From Bryobacterales bacterium (GTDB taxonomy: Bacteria > Acidobacteriota > Terriglobia > Bryobacterales > Bryobacteraceae): a stretch of DNA of 42,429 nucleotides. How positions within the stretch are numbered: the stretch's first letter is position 1; every line of letters begins with the position of its first letter. A program made the translations under genes and the position numbers. This document shows positions 1 to 8,065 of this stretch, piece by piece. The notes below the pieces were generated by a model. It searched no databases. It was not told where the DNA came from and saw only the letters and a program-made list of their open reading frames with translations. Location: NCBI GenBank assembly GCA_003166865.1, contig PMUP01000041.1:387429-429857 (forward strand), given 5' to 3'.

Positions 1-1446
1 TATCTCCGGGCTGCGGGAATCGCGGTGCGTCCGGCAGGTGGGTGGGGACGCAATGCGGCAAAACCGGCCATAGAGGTGTCCACCGACTCTGAGGCCGAAA
101 AACCGCCTCGGCAACCAAGCCGCAGTCCCTCGGCCAGCGCCTGCGAACCCTACCGGGAGGTCGTTGAAGCTGAGCTGGCGAAGGGTCGCAACGCGATGGC
201 CATCTGGCAGGACCTGGTGGACGGTTACGGTTTCGCCGGACGCTATGCCAGCGTGAAGCGCTTCGTGCGGAAGCTGTGCGGGTCGTCCGCGCCCGAAGCC
301 CGCGTGGTGATTGAAACTGCTCCGGGCGAGGAAGCACAAGTGGACTATGGCACCGGCCCCATGGTGCGCGATCCGCAGAGCGGCAAGTACCGACGCACGC
401 GCCTGTTCGTGATGACGCTGGGGCACAGCCTAAAATCGGTTCGACTGCTGGTATTCCGATCCAGCTCGCGTGTCTGGGCTGAGTTGCACGAGAAGGCGTT
501 TCGCCGATTGGGTGGTGTGACTCGCGTTGTGGTGCTGGATAATCTCCGCGAAGGCGTGATCACGCCCGACATCTACGATGCCACGCTTAATCCGCTCTAC
601 CGCGATGTGTTGAAGCACTACGGCGCGGTCGCTTTGCCATGCCGGGTGCGAGATCCAGACCGAAAAGGCAAGGTCGAATCCGGCGTCGGCCACGCGCAGA
701 AAACGCCGTTGAAGGGTCAGCGCTTCGAGAGCCTGGAGGAAGCACTGGCCTATCTGGATCACTGGGAGGAGCGCTGGGCCGACACGCGTATCCACGGCAC
801 GACCAAGCGGCAGGTGGCGGCGATGTTCGCAGAAGAGAAACCGGCGCTGCTGCCATTGCCGGTCGAACCCTTTCGCTATTACACCTACAGCGAGCGCACG
901 CTGCATCTGGACGGCTGCGTCGAAGTCGAGGCCGCATATTATGGAGCGCCTCCGGGCTGGATCGGACGCCGGGTTCACGTGCAATGGAATGACGCGCATG
1001 TGCGGTTGATCGATCCGCTCAGCGGTCAACTGCTGCGCGAGCACTTGCGGCAACAGCGCGGGCGCCACCGCATTCAAGAGCAGGATCGTCCCACACGAAC
1101 ACCGTTGAGCACGCAACAGCTACTGCGCCGTGCCGAAATCGCCGGACCGCACATTGGTGCTTTGTGCCAGGCGATGCATCAAAACCTAGGCGAGGAAGCG
1201 GTGCGCCGCATCCTCGGTGTGCTGAACCTGACGAAGAAGTATGGCGTCGCCTCCACCGATGAAGCTTGCGCCCTGGCGCTGGAAACCAGAGCGAGCCACT
1301 ATCACTTCGTGCGCCGCTACCTGGAACATAACCCGCAACTGCCACTGAGTCTGCGCCAGGTCGATCCGCTGATTCGCCAGCTCACGCTCTATCGCGACCT
1401 CATCGAAAGCCGAACCAAAAACTCAAAACAGGAGAATCCATCATGA
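1..1446 (+). CDS. istA: IS21-family transposase IstA, 5' end cut by window edge
   Basis: This is the DDE transposase of an IS21-type element. The reading frame is open from base 1 (it reads YLRAAGIA before the first possible GTG at 25), so the N-terminal helix-turn-helix lies outside the window and the GTG is not the real start. Counting from base 25, the rve-type catalytic core shows D107 (QVDYGTG), D172 (VLDNLREG) and E218 (KGKVESGV), the three acidic residues expected of this family. The C-terminal part (residues about 285-345) resembles the Mu-transposase C-terminal beta domain. The stop overlaps istB by four bases (ATGA), the usual istA-istB translational coupling. Family assignment is firm; whether the element is still active cannot be judged without its left end. 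Confidence 0.95.
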   Translation, partial: YLRAAGIAVRPAGGWGRNAAKPAIEVSTDSEAEKPPRQPSRSPSASACEPYREVVEAELAKGRNAMAIWQDLVDGYGFAGRYASVKRFVRKLCGSSAPEARVVIETAPGEEAQVDYGTGPMVRDPQSGKYRRTRLFVMTLGHSLKSVRLLVFRSSSRVWAELHEKAFRRLGGVTRVVVLDNLREGVITPDIYDATLNPLYRDVLKHYGAVALPCRVRDPDRKGKVESGVGHAQKTPLKGQRFESLEEALAYLDHWEERWADTRIHGTTKRQVAAMFAEEKPALLPLPVEPFRYYTYSERTLHLDGCVEVEAAYYGAPPGWIGRRVHVQWNDAHVRLIDPLSGQLLREHLRQQRGRHRIQEQDRPTRTPLSTQQLLRRAEIAGPHIGALCQAMHQNLGEEAVRRILGVLNLTKKYGVASTDEACALALETRASHYHFVRRYLEHNPQLPLSLRQVDPLIRQLTLYRDLIESRTKNSKQENPS

Positions 1447-2183
1447 ACCTAATCGAACTCGACCGGGCGTTGCGCCAACTCCGGCTGGGCGGCATGGCCG
1501 CGGTGCTCGAAACCCGCTTGCGTCAGGCACAAGCTGAAGCCATGGCCCCCATCGATTTGATCGCCTGTCTGGTTTCCGACGAACTCACTCTACGCACCGA
1601 TCGTTTACTACAACGCCGCCGTAAACAGGCCGCCTTTCGCGATGCCGACCGGACTCTCGATGACTTCGACTTCACCTTCAATCCGAAAATGAATCGCAGT
1701 CTGGTATTCGACCTGGCGACCGCCGCATTCATCAACAAGCGCGAAGACGCGTTGTTTCTCGGCCCCGGCGGAACCGGCAAAAGCCACTTGGCGCAGGCCA
1801 TCGGCCAGTGCGCTATCCAGCAAGGCTACAAAGTGCTGTATCGCGAAACGCACATCCTGCTTGATGAACTGGCCGACGCGGTCGCCGGCGGCACGCGCAA
1901 AGAGTATATGGAATCTGTGGCGACTGTGCCGCTGCTTATCATCGACGACTTCGGTATGCGCAAACTCCCGCACACCGCCGCCGAGGATCTGCTGGAAATC
2001 ATCATGCGCCGCTACGAGCGTTTCAGCACGCTGCTCACTTCCAATCGTCCCGTCGAGGACTGGGGCAAACTGCTCGGCGATGTCGCCGCCGTCAGTGCCA
2101 TGCTCGACCGCCTGCTGCATCACGGCCATGTGCTCAAGTGTGGTCCCCGAAGCTGGCGGACCAAGACCGCTGCGGCATCATAG
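1443..2183 (+). CDS. istB: IS21-family helper ATPase IstB
   Basis: IstB is the AAA+/DnaC-like ATPase that helps IstA choose and engage target DNA. The 246-residue length is normal. A Walker A motif, GPGGTGKS, lies at residues 107-114; the second glycine replaces the commoner proline but the GK[S/T] core is intact. Walker B (LLIIDDFG) is at about 164-171, and the N-terminal helical domain with LRLGGMAAVLE is typical. The ATG at 1443 overlaps the istA stop. No terminal inverted repeat could be identified between 2184 and 2266 because the left end needed for comparison is outside the window. Confidence 0.95.
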   Translation: MNLIELDRALRQLRLGGMAAVLETRLRQAQAEAMAPIDLIACLVSDELTLRTDRLLQRRRKQAAFRDADRTLDDFDFTFNPKMNRSLVFDLATAAFINKREDALFLGPGGTGKSHLAQAIGQCAIQQGYKVLYRETHILLDELADAVAGGTRKEYMESVATVPLLIIDDFGMRKLPHTAAEDLLEIIMRRYERFSTLLTSNRPVEDWGKLLGDVAAVSAMLDRLLHHGHVLKCGPRSWRTKTAAAS

Positions 2184-2266
2184 GGACAGGACCTTTATTC
2201 AGTGCGGAGGGCCAGCCCTCGCGCTCCCGGGATTTATCGCTTTCGCGCCAGAATGCTTGTTCAACC

Positions 2267-2722
2267 CTACCCGTTGGTTTGCTGCAAAACGCCGTACACG
2301 GGCAGGAACTGCTCGTCTTCGATGAGAGCCTTAATGGCTCGCTCCACATTCTCCTGAGTCAGACGTTTGACGAAGAGTGGCGGGCATCCGAAAAAGTAAT
2401 CTAATCCCTCATTCTCCATGCACCAATAAATGTTATTGGGCGTTGCGACCGTGATGCTGTATACGCGCCCATCGTCTAGGTCGGCACACCCCGACTGAAA
2501 CCAAAAACGACGCTTGAGATCCCATGGGCGCCGATGGCCCAATAGGGGCATGACGCAGGACGATCCTGGATTGATCTGCAAGAAATTGGAGTGGCCAAGT
2601 GGAACGACGGGATGTTTGCTACGGATCGGAGCTTCCGGAAGCGCCAATTGCTGTGGCAGCGTGGATCGCATAACTGGGGTCGGATTGCAGCAGCTTTGTC
2701 TCCGTGGAGAATGCGCCTTCAT
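2267..2722 (-). CDS. Hypothetical protein, possibly Imm8-like
   Basis: A 151-residue reading frame on the minus strand ending about 84 bases from the istB stop. The C-terminal half (about residue 85 onward: VYSITVATPNNIYW, GLDYFFGCPPLFV, NVERAIKALIEDE) has the texture of a real conserved domain: alternating strands and then an amphipathic helix. It loosely recalls small immunity-type proteins of the Imm8 kind, but I do not recognise it firmly. The N-terminal 60 residues look less protein-like, so the real start may lie further in; no good ribosome-binding site decides it. No toxin partner is visible; the IS21 element lies immediately downstream of its 3' end and may have removed a neighbour. 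Confidence 0.5.
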   Translation of the reverse strand: MKAHSPRRQSCCNPTPVMRSTLPQQLALPEAPIRSKHPVVPLGHSNFLQINPGSSCVMPLLGHRRPWDLKRRFWFQSGCADLDDGRVYSITVATPNNIYWCMENEGLDYFFGCPPLFVKRLTQENVERAIKALIEDEQFLPVYGVLQQTNG

Positions 2723-2885
2723 CCCCCTTGAAGTCGCCCCGCGCCGCCGCTATCGCCTCGCGCACCTGGTTATCCGACTGGGTCAACTTTCGGTGAACGC
2801 CAACACGTAACCGCCACCGACTTGATGTTGGAAGTGAAGGTTTTGCAGGAGCATAAGCCTACCGGCGCAGCGGTGAGACGACCGC

Positions 2886-3536
2886 CTAAGCGTGGCCCGA
2901 TTCGCGTAACTTGGAAACCACGATATCCCACGGCTCGAGGATATGGTCATTCAGGAGCGCACACGCTTCATCTGTTTTTCTTCGCTCGACGAGCTGGAGC
3001 AATTTGCGGTGCTCGCGCTGTGAGTCCGCGAAGGCATTCGTCATCTCGAGTTGATAATAGACGTAATAGACATACCGCTCAAGGCTGCGCTGCAACGAAA
3101 GGATCGTCGCGAGTTGCCGCGGACGCTCTGCGGCCGCGTAGAGGAGGGTGTGGAACGCCATGTTCAGCTCGGCCCATCGCTCCGGCTGGTGATCGATGCG
3201 ATCCAGCGCTTGGGCGGCCTTCTGCAGGTCACCAACAGTGAGCTTCGGTATTGCGATGCGCAGCGCACAACATTCCAAGGCCGCGCGCATCTCGGTAAGC
3301 TCTTCGAGCTCTGCTGCAGAAAGCGCCGCGACGATCGCGCCGCGGCGCGGCCGGATCTCGACGAGCCTTTCGGCCTGGAGCCTGAGAAAGGCTTCACGAA
3401 CCGGAACGTGACTCACCCCGAATGATCGGGCGATCTCATCCTGACGCAAGGGCTCACCGGGCGCGAGCCGCCCGCTCACGATGTCACTACGCAGTCGCCC
3501 GACGACCAGATCGGGAGTTGACACAGGAAGTTTCAT
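2886..3536 (-). CDS. GntR-family transcriptional regulator (FadR/FCD type)
   Basis: A 216-residue DNA-binding regulator. The N-terminal winged helix (residues about 10-70) has the GntR signature: LRSDIVSGRLAPGEPLRQDEIARSFGVSHVPVREAFLRL, here split as LRSDIVSGRLAPGEPL followed by VSHVPVREAFLRL. The C-terminal domain from about 80 is an all-helical FCD ligand-binding domain with MRAALE, MAFHTLLY and EHRKLLQLVE, which carry the acidic and histidine residues that often hold a metal or organic acid. The gene is divergent from the protease at 3581. Its ATG directly abuts a 20-bp palindrome (3537-3556), leaving no Shine-Dalgarno sequence, so it is probably autoregulated and may be read from a leaderless message. 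The ligand cannot be told. Confidence 0.92.
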   Translation of the reverse strand: MKLPVSTPDLVVGRLRSDIVSGRLAPGEPLRQDEIARSFGVSHVPVREAFLRLQAERLVEIRPRRGAIVAALSAAELEELTEMRAALECCALRIAIPKLTVGDLQKAAQALDRIDHQPERWAELNMAFHTLLYAAAERPRQLATILSLQRSLERYVYYVYYQLEMTNAFADSQREHRKLLQLVERRKTDEACALLNDHILEPWDIVVSKLRESGHA

Positions 3537-3556
3537 ATAGATAATATATTATCTAT
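3537..3556. promoter_or_regulatory. 20-bp perfect palindrome, likely GntR operator
   Basis: ATAGATAATATATTATCTAT is identical to its reverse complement over all 20 bases. It sits in the 44-bp gap between the divergent GntR regulator and the aspartic protease/PDZ gene, touching the regulator start codon and ending 24 bases before the protease ATG. The AT-rich sequence contrasts with the GC-rich surroundings and also contains TATATT/TATTAT elements that could act as -10 boxes in both directions. Binding by the adjacent regulator is inference. Confidence 0.75.
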
Positions 3557-3580
3557 TAATACAGACAGAGGTAGAAGGCC

Positions 3581-5434
3581 ATGAAACCCGGGTTTTTGTT
3601 CGTTACCGCGAGCTTTATAGTGCTTATCTCAGTCGAGCCACAGGCCACACATGCCAATGGCGATCCACGAGTTGGAAAGCTCATAAGCCAATCGGGAGCC
3701 GCTCTTCACGTCGATGCCCTGCGTTCGATGAAGGTTATCCATGCAAAGGGCAGCGTCGTAGCCACTGGTCTTTCCGGCAGTGGTGATGACTGGAATGAGA
3801 TGGGCGGCATGCGGGAAGCAGCGCTTTTTTCAACGCCGCCTCTCGGCGGAGGCAACGGATGGGATGGCGATGAGAACTGGAATCTCGACCAGACAGGACT
3901 GGTGATCGTGGATGGGAGCGTACTCGGGCGCTCCAGTGCCATCAAACAAGCATACGTTGGTAACTACGACCTCTGGACACCAAGTTACGGCGGCGCAACG
4001 ATCACATGGGGAGGCTCGAAGAGCCAGGACGGCAAGAGCTACGACGTGCTCACCGTTACGCCGCCTAACTCCAGCGTGCCGATCGACGTCCGGTTCGATA
4101 AGGCAACTCACCTGCCGGTCACGGTGGTGCAAACAGCGGGGCCGGTGGTCACGACCATTACCATGGCCGATTTCCACCCGGTACAGGGCCTCATGATTCC
4201 CTATCGCGTGGATACGTCGAACATGAATGGCACCACCTCGTTTACGGTGACGAGTGTCGAGGTGGATCCACCCGGCGGCGCCTCGCATCTCACGGCTCCA
4301 ACGTCCTCACCGCATGATTTCTCGATCGCAAACCGCGCGACGCAGGCTTCCGTCCCGATCCAGATCTCGAAGAATCAGGTATGGCTCGACGTCATGCTCA
4401 ACGGAAAGGGACCGTTCCATTTCGCTTTCGACACCGGCGGAGCGAACGTCATCGATTCGGCAGTCGCTAAGGAGCTTGGCGTGGCCAGCGGTGGATCGGC
4501 AGAGGTCACAGGCGTGGGCAGCGCAGGTGTTGCCTCTAGTTTCGCAGTGATCAAGATGCTTCAAGTCGGGGATGCACTGGTCACGAATCAGGTTTTCATC
4601 GTACTTCCGATCGCCAAGGGCTTCGGCATGTCCGCCGGAATGCCGATGGATGGGGTGATCGGCTACGAGGTGCTATCCCGCTTCTTGACGACCTTCGATT
4701 ACGGGAATAAGAAGGTCGTGTTTCATATGCCGGGGTCGTATACGCCTCCGCCCGATGCGACCGTCGTACCGATTGCGCTGTTCGGCACACAGCCGCAATT
4801 CGCATGCGGCATCGACGATGTGCCAGCGACGTGCACGCTCGATACTGGCGCGAGCAGTTCGCTCTCGTTCTACACGCCGTTCCTCGAGGCCCATCCGAGC
4901 GTCGTACCGACAAAGTTCACCGAGCCGGGAGTGAATGGATTCGGCGTTGGCGGCCCCACTCATGGGAGGCTCGGCCGCCTGCAGACGCTTTCCTTCGGCG
5001 GGCTGACGCTTCACGATCTTGTCGGTGATTACCCGGCACAAGGGGGAGGAGGGTATGACTTGCCCTTCTTTGGTGCCAATGTGGGTGGCGGAGTGTGGAA
5101 GCGCTTCACGATGACGCTGGACTATCATGGGCGCACCATGACGCTGACGCCGAATGTGGATATCTCGGTGCGCGACCAATGGGATCGCAGCGGTCTCTTC
5201 CTCATCAATAAAGGCGGGATCACGGTCATCGATGTGCGCCCCGGTACGCCGGCGGCGACGGCTGGACTGAAAACGGGTGACGTCATCGTGTCGCTCAGCG
5301 GCTCATCAAATCCGTCTCTGCTCGAAGTCCGCGGCGCGTTCCTCGCGGCTCCCGGCACAGTGGTGCATCTCGTCATCAAGAGCAAAGATGGCAGCACGCA
5401 CAACGTCGACCTTACGCTCGCCGATTACGTGTAG
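3581..5434 (+). CDS. Secreted two-domain retropepsin-like aspartic protease with C-terminal PDZ domain
   Basis: A 617-residue exported protein. Residues 1-25 form a Sec signal peptide ending in ATHA. Residues about 30-235 are a lead domain resembling the outer-membrane/LolA-like folds often found before such proteases. Two aspartyl-protease motifs follow: FDTGGAN with D284 and LDTGASS with D421, each heading a retropepsin-like half, so one chain probably carries both catalytic aspartates. A PDZ domain (about 535-617: IDVRPGTPAATAGLKTGDVI) ends the protein and could bind substrate tails. It is divergent from a GntR regulator across a palindromic site, suggesting controlled expression. The ATG has a fair upstream AG-rich site (GAGGTAGAAGG). 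Substrate unknown. Confidence 0.85.
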   Translation: MKPGFLFVTASFIVLISVEPQATHANGDPRVGKLISQSGAALHVDALRSMKVIHAKGSVVATGLSGSGDDWNEMGGMREAALFSTPPLGGGNGWDGDENWNLDQTGLVIVDGSVLGRSSAIKQAYVGNYDLWTPSYGGATITWGGSKSQDGKSYDVLTVTPPNSSVPIDVRFDKATHLPVTVVQTAGPVVTTITMADFHPVQGLMIPYRVDTSNMNGTTSFTVTSVEVDPPGGASHLTAPTSSPHDFSIANRATQASVPIQISKNQVWLDVMLNGKGPFHFAFDTGGANVIDSAVAKELGVASGGSAEVTGVGSAGVASSFAVIKMLQVGDALVTNQVFIVLPIAKGFGMSAGMPMDGVIGYEVLSRFLTTFDYGNKKVVFHMPGSYTPPPDATVVPIALFGTQPQFACGIDDVPATCTLDTGASSSLSFYTPFLEAHPSVVPTKFTEPGVNGFGVGGPTHGRLGRLQTLSFGGLTLHDLVGDYPAQGGGGYDLPFFGANVGGGVWKRFTMTLDYHGRTMTLTPNVDISVRDQWDRSGLFLINKGGITVIDVRPGTPAATAGLKTGDVIVSLSGSSNPSLLEVRGAFLAAPGTVVHLVIKSKDGSTHNVDLTLADYV

Positions 5435-5670
5435 CAGGGTCAGATGGGGTCATGTAGGGCAGACACTAAAACGCTAGTTATTCGGGGCGAATCCGAAGGG
5501 CTGCTATGGGTCGAGACTGTGTGAGAACGCATAAGATTACTGCTTCCCAGGTTTGGCGTCTCCCTGGGCAGGATTACGGTGAGGCACAGCAAAACATTGC
5601 TGCGAGCTAAGCGGCGGCGAGCCGAAGTAATCGGACTGCTGCGAAATAAAATTCAGTGGAGGCATCGGGT

Positions 5671-6573
5671 ATGACTGGTTCCAAGTCGCGCGTGCTACGC
5701 GGGTTGTTTGTTCGTGAACAGGGATTGCGGGCAGGCTGGAGCGTGCTGATATTCCTGGCGATCGTCGTGGTTTTGAGTGCGTTAGGCGGCACGCTGGCAG
5801 GGCACTTCTTCCCGGATGAAGACATGCATCTGGTGTCGCCGGATACCCAAATCCTGAGGGAAGCTGCGGTGGTCCTCGGACTTTTCATAGCCACATGGGT
5901 TATGTCAAAGATCGAGAAGCGTCCGGTTTTGAGCTATGGCTTGACCGATAGCCGAATGGTGAGAAGATTCTTTTTTGGCTTGGCGGTCGGTCTACTGTCG
6001 ATATCCGCGCTAGTGGGGGCACTCTGGACAACCCACCTATTGGCGTTCGACGGGAGAGTGTTGAGCGGTGCGGCCATATGGAAATACGCGGCGTTGTGGG
6101 CGGCGCTGGATCTGCTCGTGGCGTTTTTCGAGGAAGGCCTCTTCCGGGGATATCTTCTCTACACTTTGACGCGCGGCCTCAATTTCTGGTGGGCGGCCCT
6201 GATTACGTCCGTATTATTTGGCGCCGCGCACGGCCACAACGCGGGCGAATCCCCCCTGGGATTGATTACGGCGGCCGTTGGCGGCCTCGTGTTTTGTCTC
6301 AGCCTGTGGCTGACGGGCTCGCTCTGGTGGGCGATAGGCATGCATACCGGGATGAACTGGGCGGAAGCGTATCTGTACGGCGTGATCGACAGTGGTTCGG
6401 TATCGCAGGGGCGGTTACTCGAGAGTCATCCCGTTGGAGCGCCGATATGGAGCGGCGGTACGACGGGGCCAGAGGCTAGTGTGTATGCCGTAATAATCCT
6501 ACTAGTAGTCGCCGGGGGTTTGTGGTTGGTGTGCGGCCGGAATCGAGCGCAGTGGAGCGCTTTCCCAAGTTGA
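5671..6573 (+). CDS. CPBP-family intramembrane metalloprotease
   Basis: An integral membrane protein of 300 residues in the CPBP (Abi/Rce1-like) family of glutamate-type intramembrane endopeptidases. All conserved motifs are present: E154-E155-x3-R159 (FEEGLFRGY), H187 (FGAAHGHN), and H225/N229 with E232 (MHTGMNWAE). About seven or eight hydrophobic segments can be seen. I place the start at ATG 5671 because GGAGG at 5658-5662 lies eight bases upstream; a GTG at 5656 is possible but has no such site. The gene stands alone. Some relatives process prenylated proteins or bacteriocins, but the substrate here cannot be inferred. Confidence 0.9.
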   Translation: MTGSKSRVLRGLFVREQGLRAGWSVLIFLAIVVVLSALGGTLAGHFFPDEDMHLVSPDTQILREAAVVLGLFIATWVMSKIEKRPVLSYGLTDSRMVRRFFFGLAVGLLSISALVGALWTTHLLAFDGRVLSGAAIWKYAALWAALDLLVAFFEEGLFRGYLLYTLTRGLNFWWAALITSVLFGAAHGHNAGESPLGLITAAVGGLVFCLSLWLTGSLWWAIGMHTGMNWAEAYLYGVIDSGSVSQGRLLESHPVGAPIWSGGTTGPEASVYAVIILLVVAGGLWLVCGRNRAQWSAFPS

Positions 6574-7065
6574 TGCTTCCGGCGAGCACCGCGGATTGAT
6601 AGTTGCGTTGAGCGAGCGCCTCGGGCCTGAGTAATCTGTTCCGTTTGCGAAGGATCCGTGGTGTCAACATCATAGATCTTTACCGGCTGACCCTCTTGCG
6701 GTTGCGTGACTCTGCCAAGATGAACGTTACCCTTGGCACATGATCGGGAAGGGGCCGGTTCAATGGGTGCCAAGCCGATTTTCCGCAGCCTGCTAAATGA
6801 ACTAAGACATCATGGTTGCCATTGTCCAGATCGAGACCATCCAGGGAACCTGAATCTTCATGTATAAAAACTCCGATGCGTTTAGGGGCGACGGGTGCCG
6901 CCCCGCCATTCCGGCCCCTGGCTCGGCGCTCTGGTCGCATCCCTGCGTTGCCGTATCCTCCGTCCAGGTGAGGTTCAGTATAACCCCGCCGGACTGTCTC
7001 ACAAAAATGTTTGCCCGAGTGCCCTCTCACAAGGTATAAATAGTCTTGTTCTGGTTCTGCTCCGT
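6574..7065. other. Gene-free stretch, probably decayed mobile or coding DNA
   Basis: About 490 bases hold no convincing gene. On the minus strand two overlapping frames carry protein-like phrases (FIHEDSGSLDGLDLDNG near 6810-6860 and EGQPVKIYDVDTTDPSQ near 6655-6700) but they are in different frames and neither has a credible start. This is what an old frameshifted gene would look like, though I recognise no family. The right end runs into repeats resembling an insertion-sequence terminus, so the stretch may be the remains of an element that truncated the PIN gene. Confidence 0.4.
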
Positions 7066-7113
7066 TGGCCGGTTTTGAAGTGTCCGCCTATGGCCGGTTT
7101 TCAGATGTCCACC
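7066..7113. repeat. Two 25-bp direct repeats resembling an IS terminus
   Basis: TGGCCGGTTTT followed by a four-base variable stretch and TGTCC[G/A]CC occurs twice, starting at 7066 and at 7091, exactly 25 bases apart. Tandem copies of this kind are typical of multiple transposase-binding sites at the ends of IS21-like elements. Read on the minus strand the block begins with TGGACA right where the PIN-domain toxin frame is cut off by a stop. The repeat does not match the DNA after istB at 2184-2266, so it would belong to a different element from the one at the left edge. Confidence 0.55.
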
Positions 7114-7337
7114 GAGGTCAGCTGCGCGATGATCTCGGCTTCCGGCCATCTGAGGCCCGAGCGTAGCACATCAGCTAGCTCGCGAACGATCGCAGATGAA
7201 ACGAGGAGAACATACTCTCGCCCTAGCGCTCTCTGCCACAGTTCGAACGGCACACCGCGCGTACCTCGGAACGCGGAGAAATAAGCGCTAGTGTCGAGGA
7301 CGACCTTAAGCGGACCGCCGCGCCTTGCGGTGCTCAT
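7101..7337 (-). pseudogene. PIN-domain toxin, C-terminally truncated
   Basis: A 78-residue remnant of a PIN-domain (VapC-like, COG1569-type) ribonuclease toxin. The N-terminal nuclease motif is clear (LKVVLDTSAYFSAF with the first catalytic Asp), and the family-typical VLLVSSAIVRELADVL with its conserved Glu follows. Full-length relatives run to roughly 130-150 residues; here the frame ends at SVDI, inside repeats that look like an IS end (7066-7113), so the later acidic residues of the active site are missing. It overlaps the 3' end of the upstream antitoxin gene by 32 bases, the normal TA arrangement. The product is unlikely to be an active nuclease. Confidence 0.75.
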
Positions 7338-7665
7338 GGATTAGCCGGGTTGCGCTCCTTAGATCGGTTTTGAGGCCGAGCTTTTTTGCGTGCTTTGCGG
7401 CCGCACGGCTGAGTCGATCGCTTTCGGCGAGCATCTCCTCCACCGTCATCGGACTCCTAGCTTGCTCCGCCTGCGCTTCCTGAATGAGGTTGTTCACCCA
7501 GCGCACTTCATCGCGATCCCGTTGGAGCCGGAATCGTTGATACACGCGCACCATCTCGCGAAAGAGTTCGCTCTTCGTGCGACGCTCTTTTCTGGCGAGG
7601 GACTCCACTTCCTTCAGCACTTTTGGCGGCACCGAGAAACCGAGAGTTTTGGTTGTCCTGGCCAT
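7306..7665 (-). CDS. Ribbon-helix-helix antitoxin
   Basis: A 119-residue protein whose first 50 residues form a ribbon-helix-helix DNA-binding domain: a strand (TKTLGFSVPPKVL) followed by two helices (VESLARKERRTKSELFREMVRVY). The remaining charged helical tail (to residue 119) would wrap the toxin. It precedes and overlaps the truncated PIN toxin gene, so this is the antitoxin and autorepressor of a damaged type II toxin-antitoxin pair. The ATG at 7665 lies just downstream of an inverted repeat (7673-7692) suited to autoregulation. The antitoxin looks intact even though its toxin is not. Confidence 0.85.
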   Translation of the reverse strand: MARTTKTLGFSVPPKVLKEVESLARKERRTKSELFREMVRVYQRFRLQRDRDEVRWVNNLIQEAQAEQARSPMTVEEMLAESDRLSRAAAKHAKKLGLKTDLRSATRLIHEHRKARRSA

Positions 7666-7672
7666 GCCTACA

Positions 7673-7692
7673 TTGAGTATAACTTAGCTCAA
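7673..7692. promoter_or_regulatory. Inverted repeat upstream of antitoxin, probable operator with -10 box
   Basis: TTGAG-N10-CTCAA is centred 17 bases upstream of the antitoxin ATG. On the minus strand the spacer contains TATACT, a good -10 hexamer, so a bound ribbon-helix-helix dimer would block transcription. Assignment to the adjacent antitoxin is inference from position. Confidence 0.5.
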
Positions 7693-8048
7693 CTTGTTCT
7701 AGCCCGGAACTGGAAGAAACGGAGCAGTAAATGCCGACAATCTCTTGTTCCTCTCGAGGTCCGCGAGCGAGATCTCGCGCTCCTGAACGCGATCAAGCAG
7801 GTGCCGCCAGAGTGCGCGGGGCAGCTCAGCGAAGCGTATCTTTGGCAATCGCGTCCGTCCCAAAGATCGCGCGCACCAGATCCTTGCCCGCTTCGTTTTT
7901 TGGGCCAGACTCCTGTTCGTCCATGAACCGCTTGTAAGAGCGTGGTGCCGTGTGGTGTCCCCGCTCCCTCGTATTCCTCGTATTCCTCGTATTCCCCGTA
8001 TTCCTTGTCTTCTGACCTCTGAATTCTGACCCCATCCGTTTCTGACCC
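7693..8048. other. Non-coding stretch between antitoxin and MBL gene
   Basis: About 355 bases with no supportable gene on either strand. The visible structure is a 9-bp tandem repeat (7967-8011) followed by TCTGACCTCTGAATTCTGACC, a motif related to the inverted repeat near 27342-27402. Long frames that cross this stretch contain repetitive Glu-Tyr or Arg-Ser runs and look spurious. Confidence 0.5.
7967..8011. repeat. 9-bp tandem repeat, five units
   Basis: CCTCGTATT is repeated three times perfectly (7967-7993), then CCCCGTATT and CCTTGTCTT follow in register. The array sits between the toxin-antitoxin remnant and the start of the MBL-fold hydrolase gene. It is followed at once by TCTGAATTCTGACC. 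Confidence 0.85.
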
Positions 8049-8065
8049 TGATAGACTATTAGCCG

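Noticed and set aside
430-1116. Long minus-strand frame opposite istA
   Set aside because: It is an antisense shadow of the transposase gene with no domain features; high GC and codon bias produce such frames.
5546-5568. CCCAGG...CCTGGG hairpin before the CPBP gene
   Set aside because: Only six base pairs and no T-tract or conserved context; too weak to list as a terminator.
7967-8011. CRISPR-like repeat array
   Set aside because: The units are nine bases in direct tandem with no spacers and no cas genes nearby.
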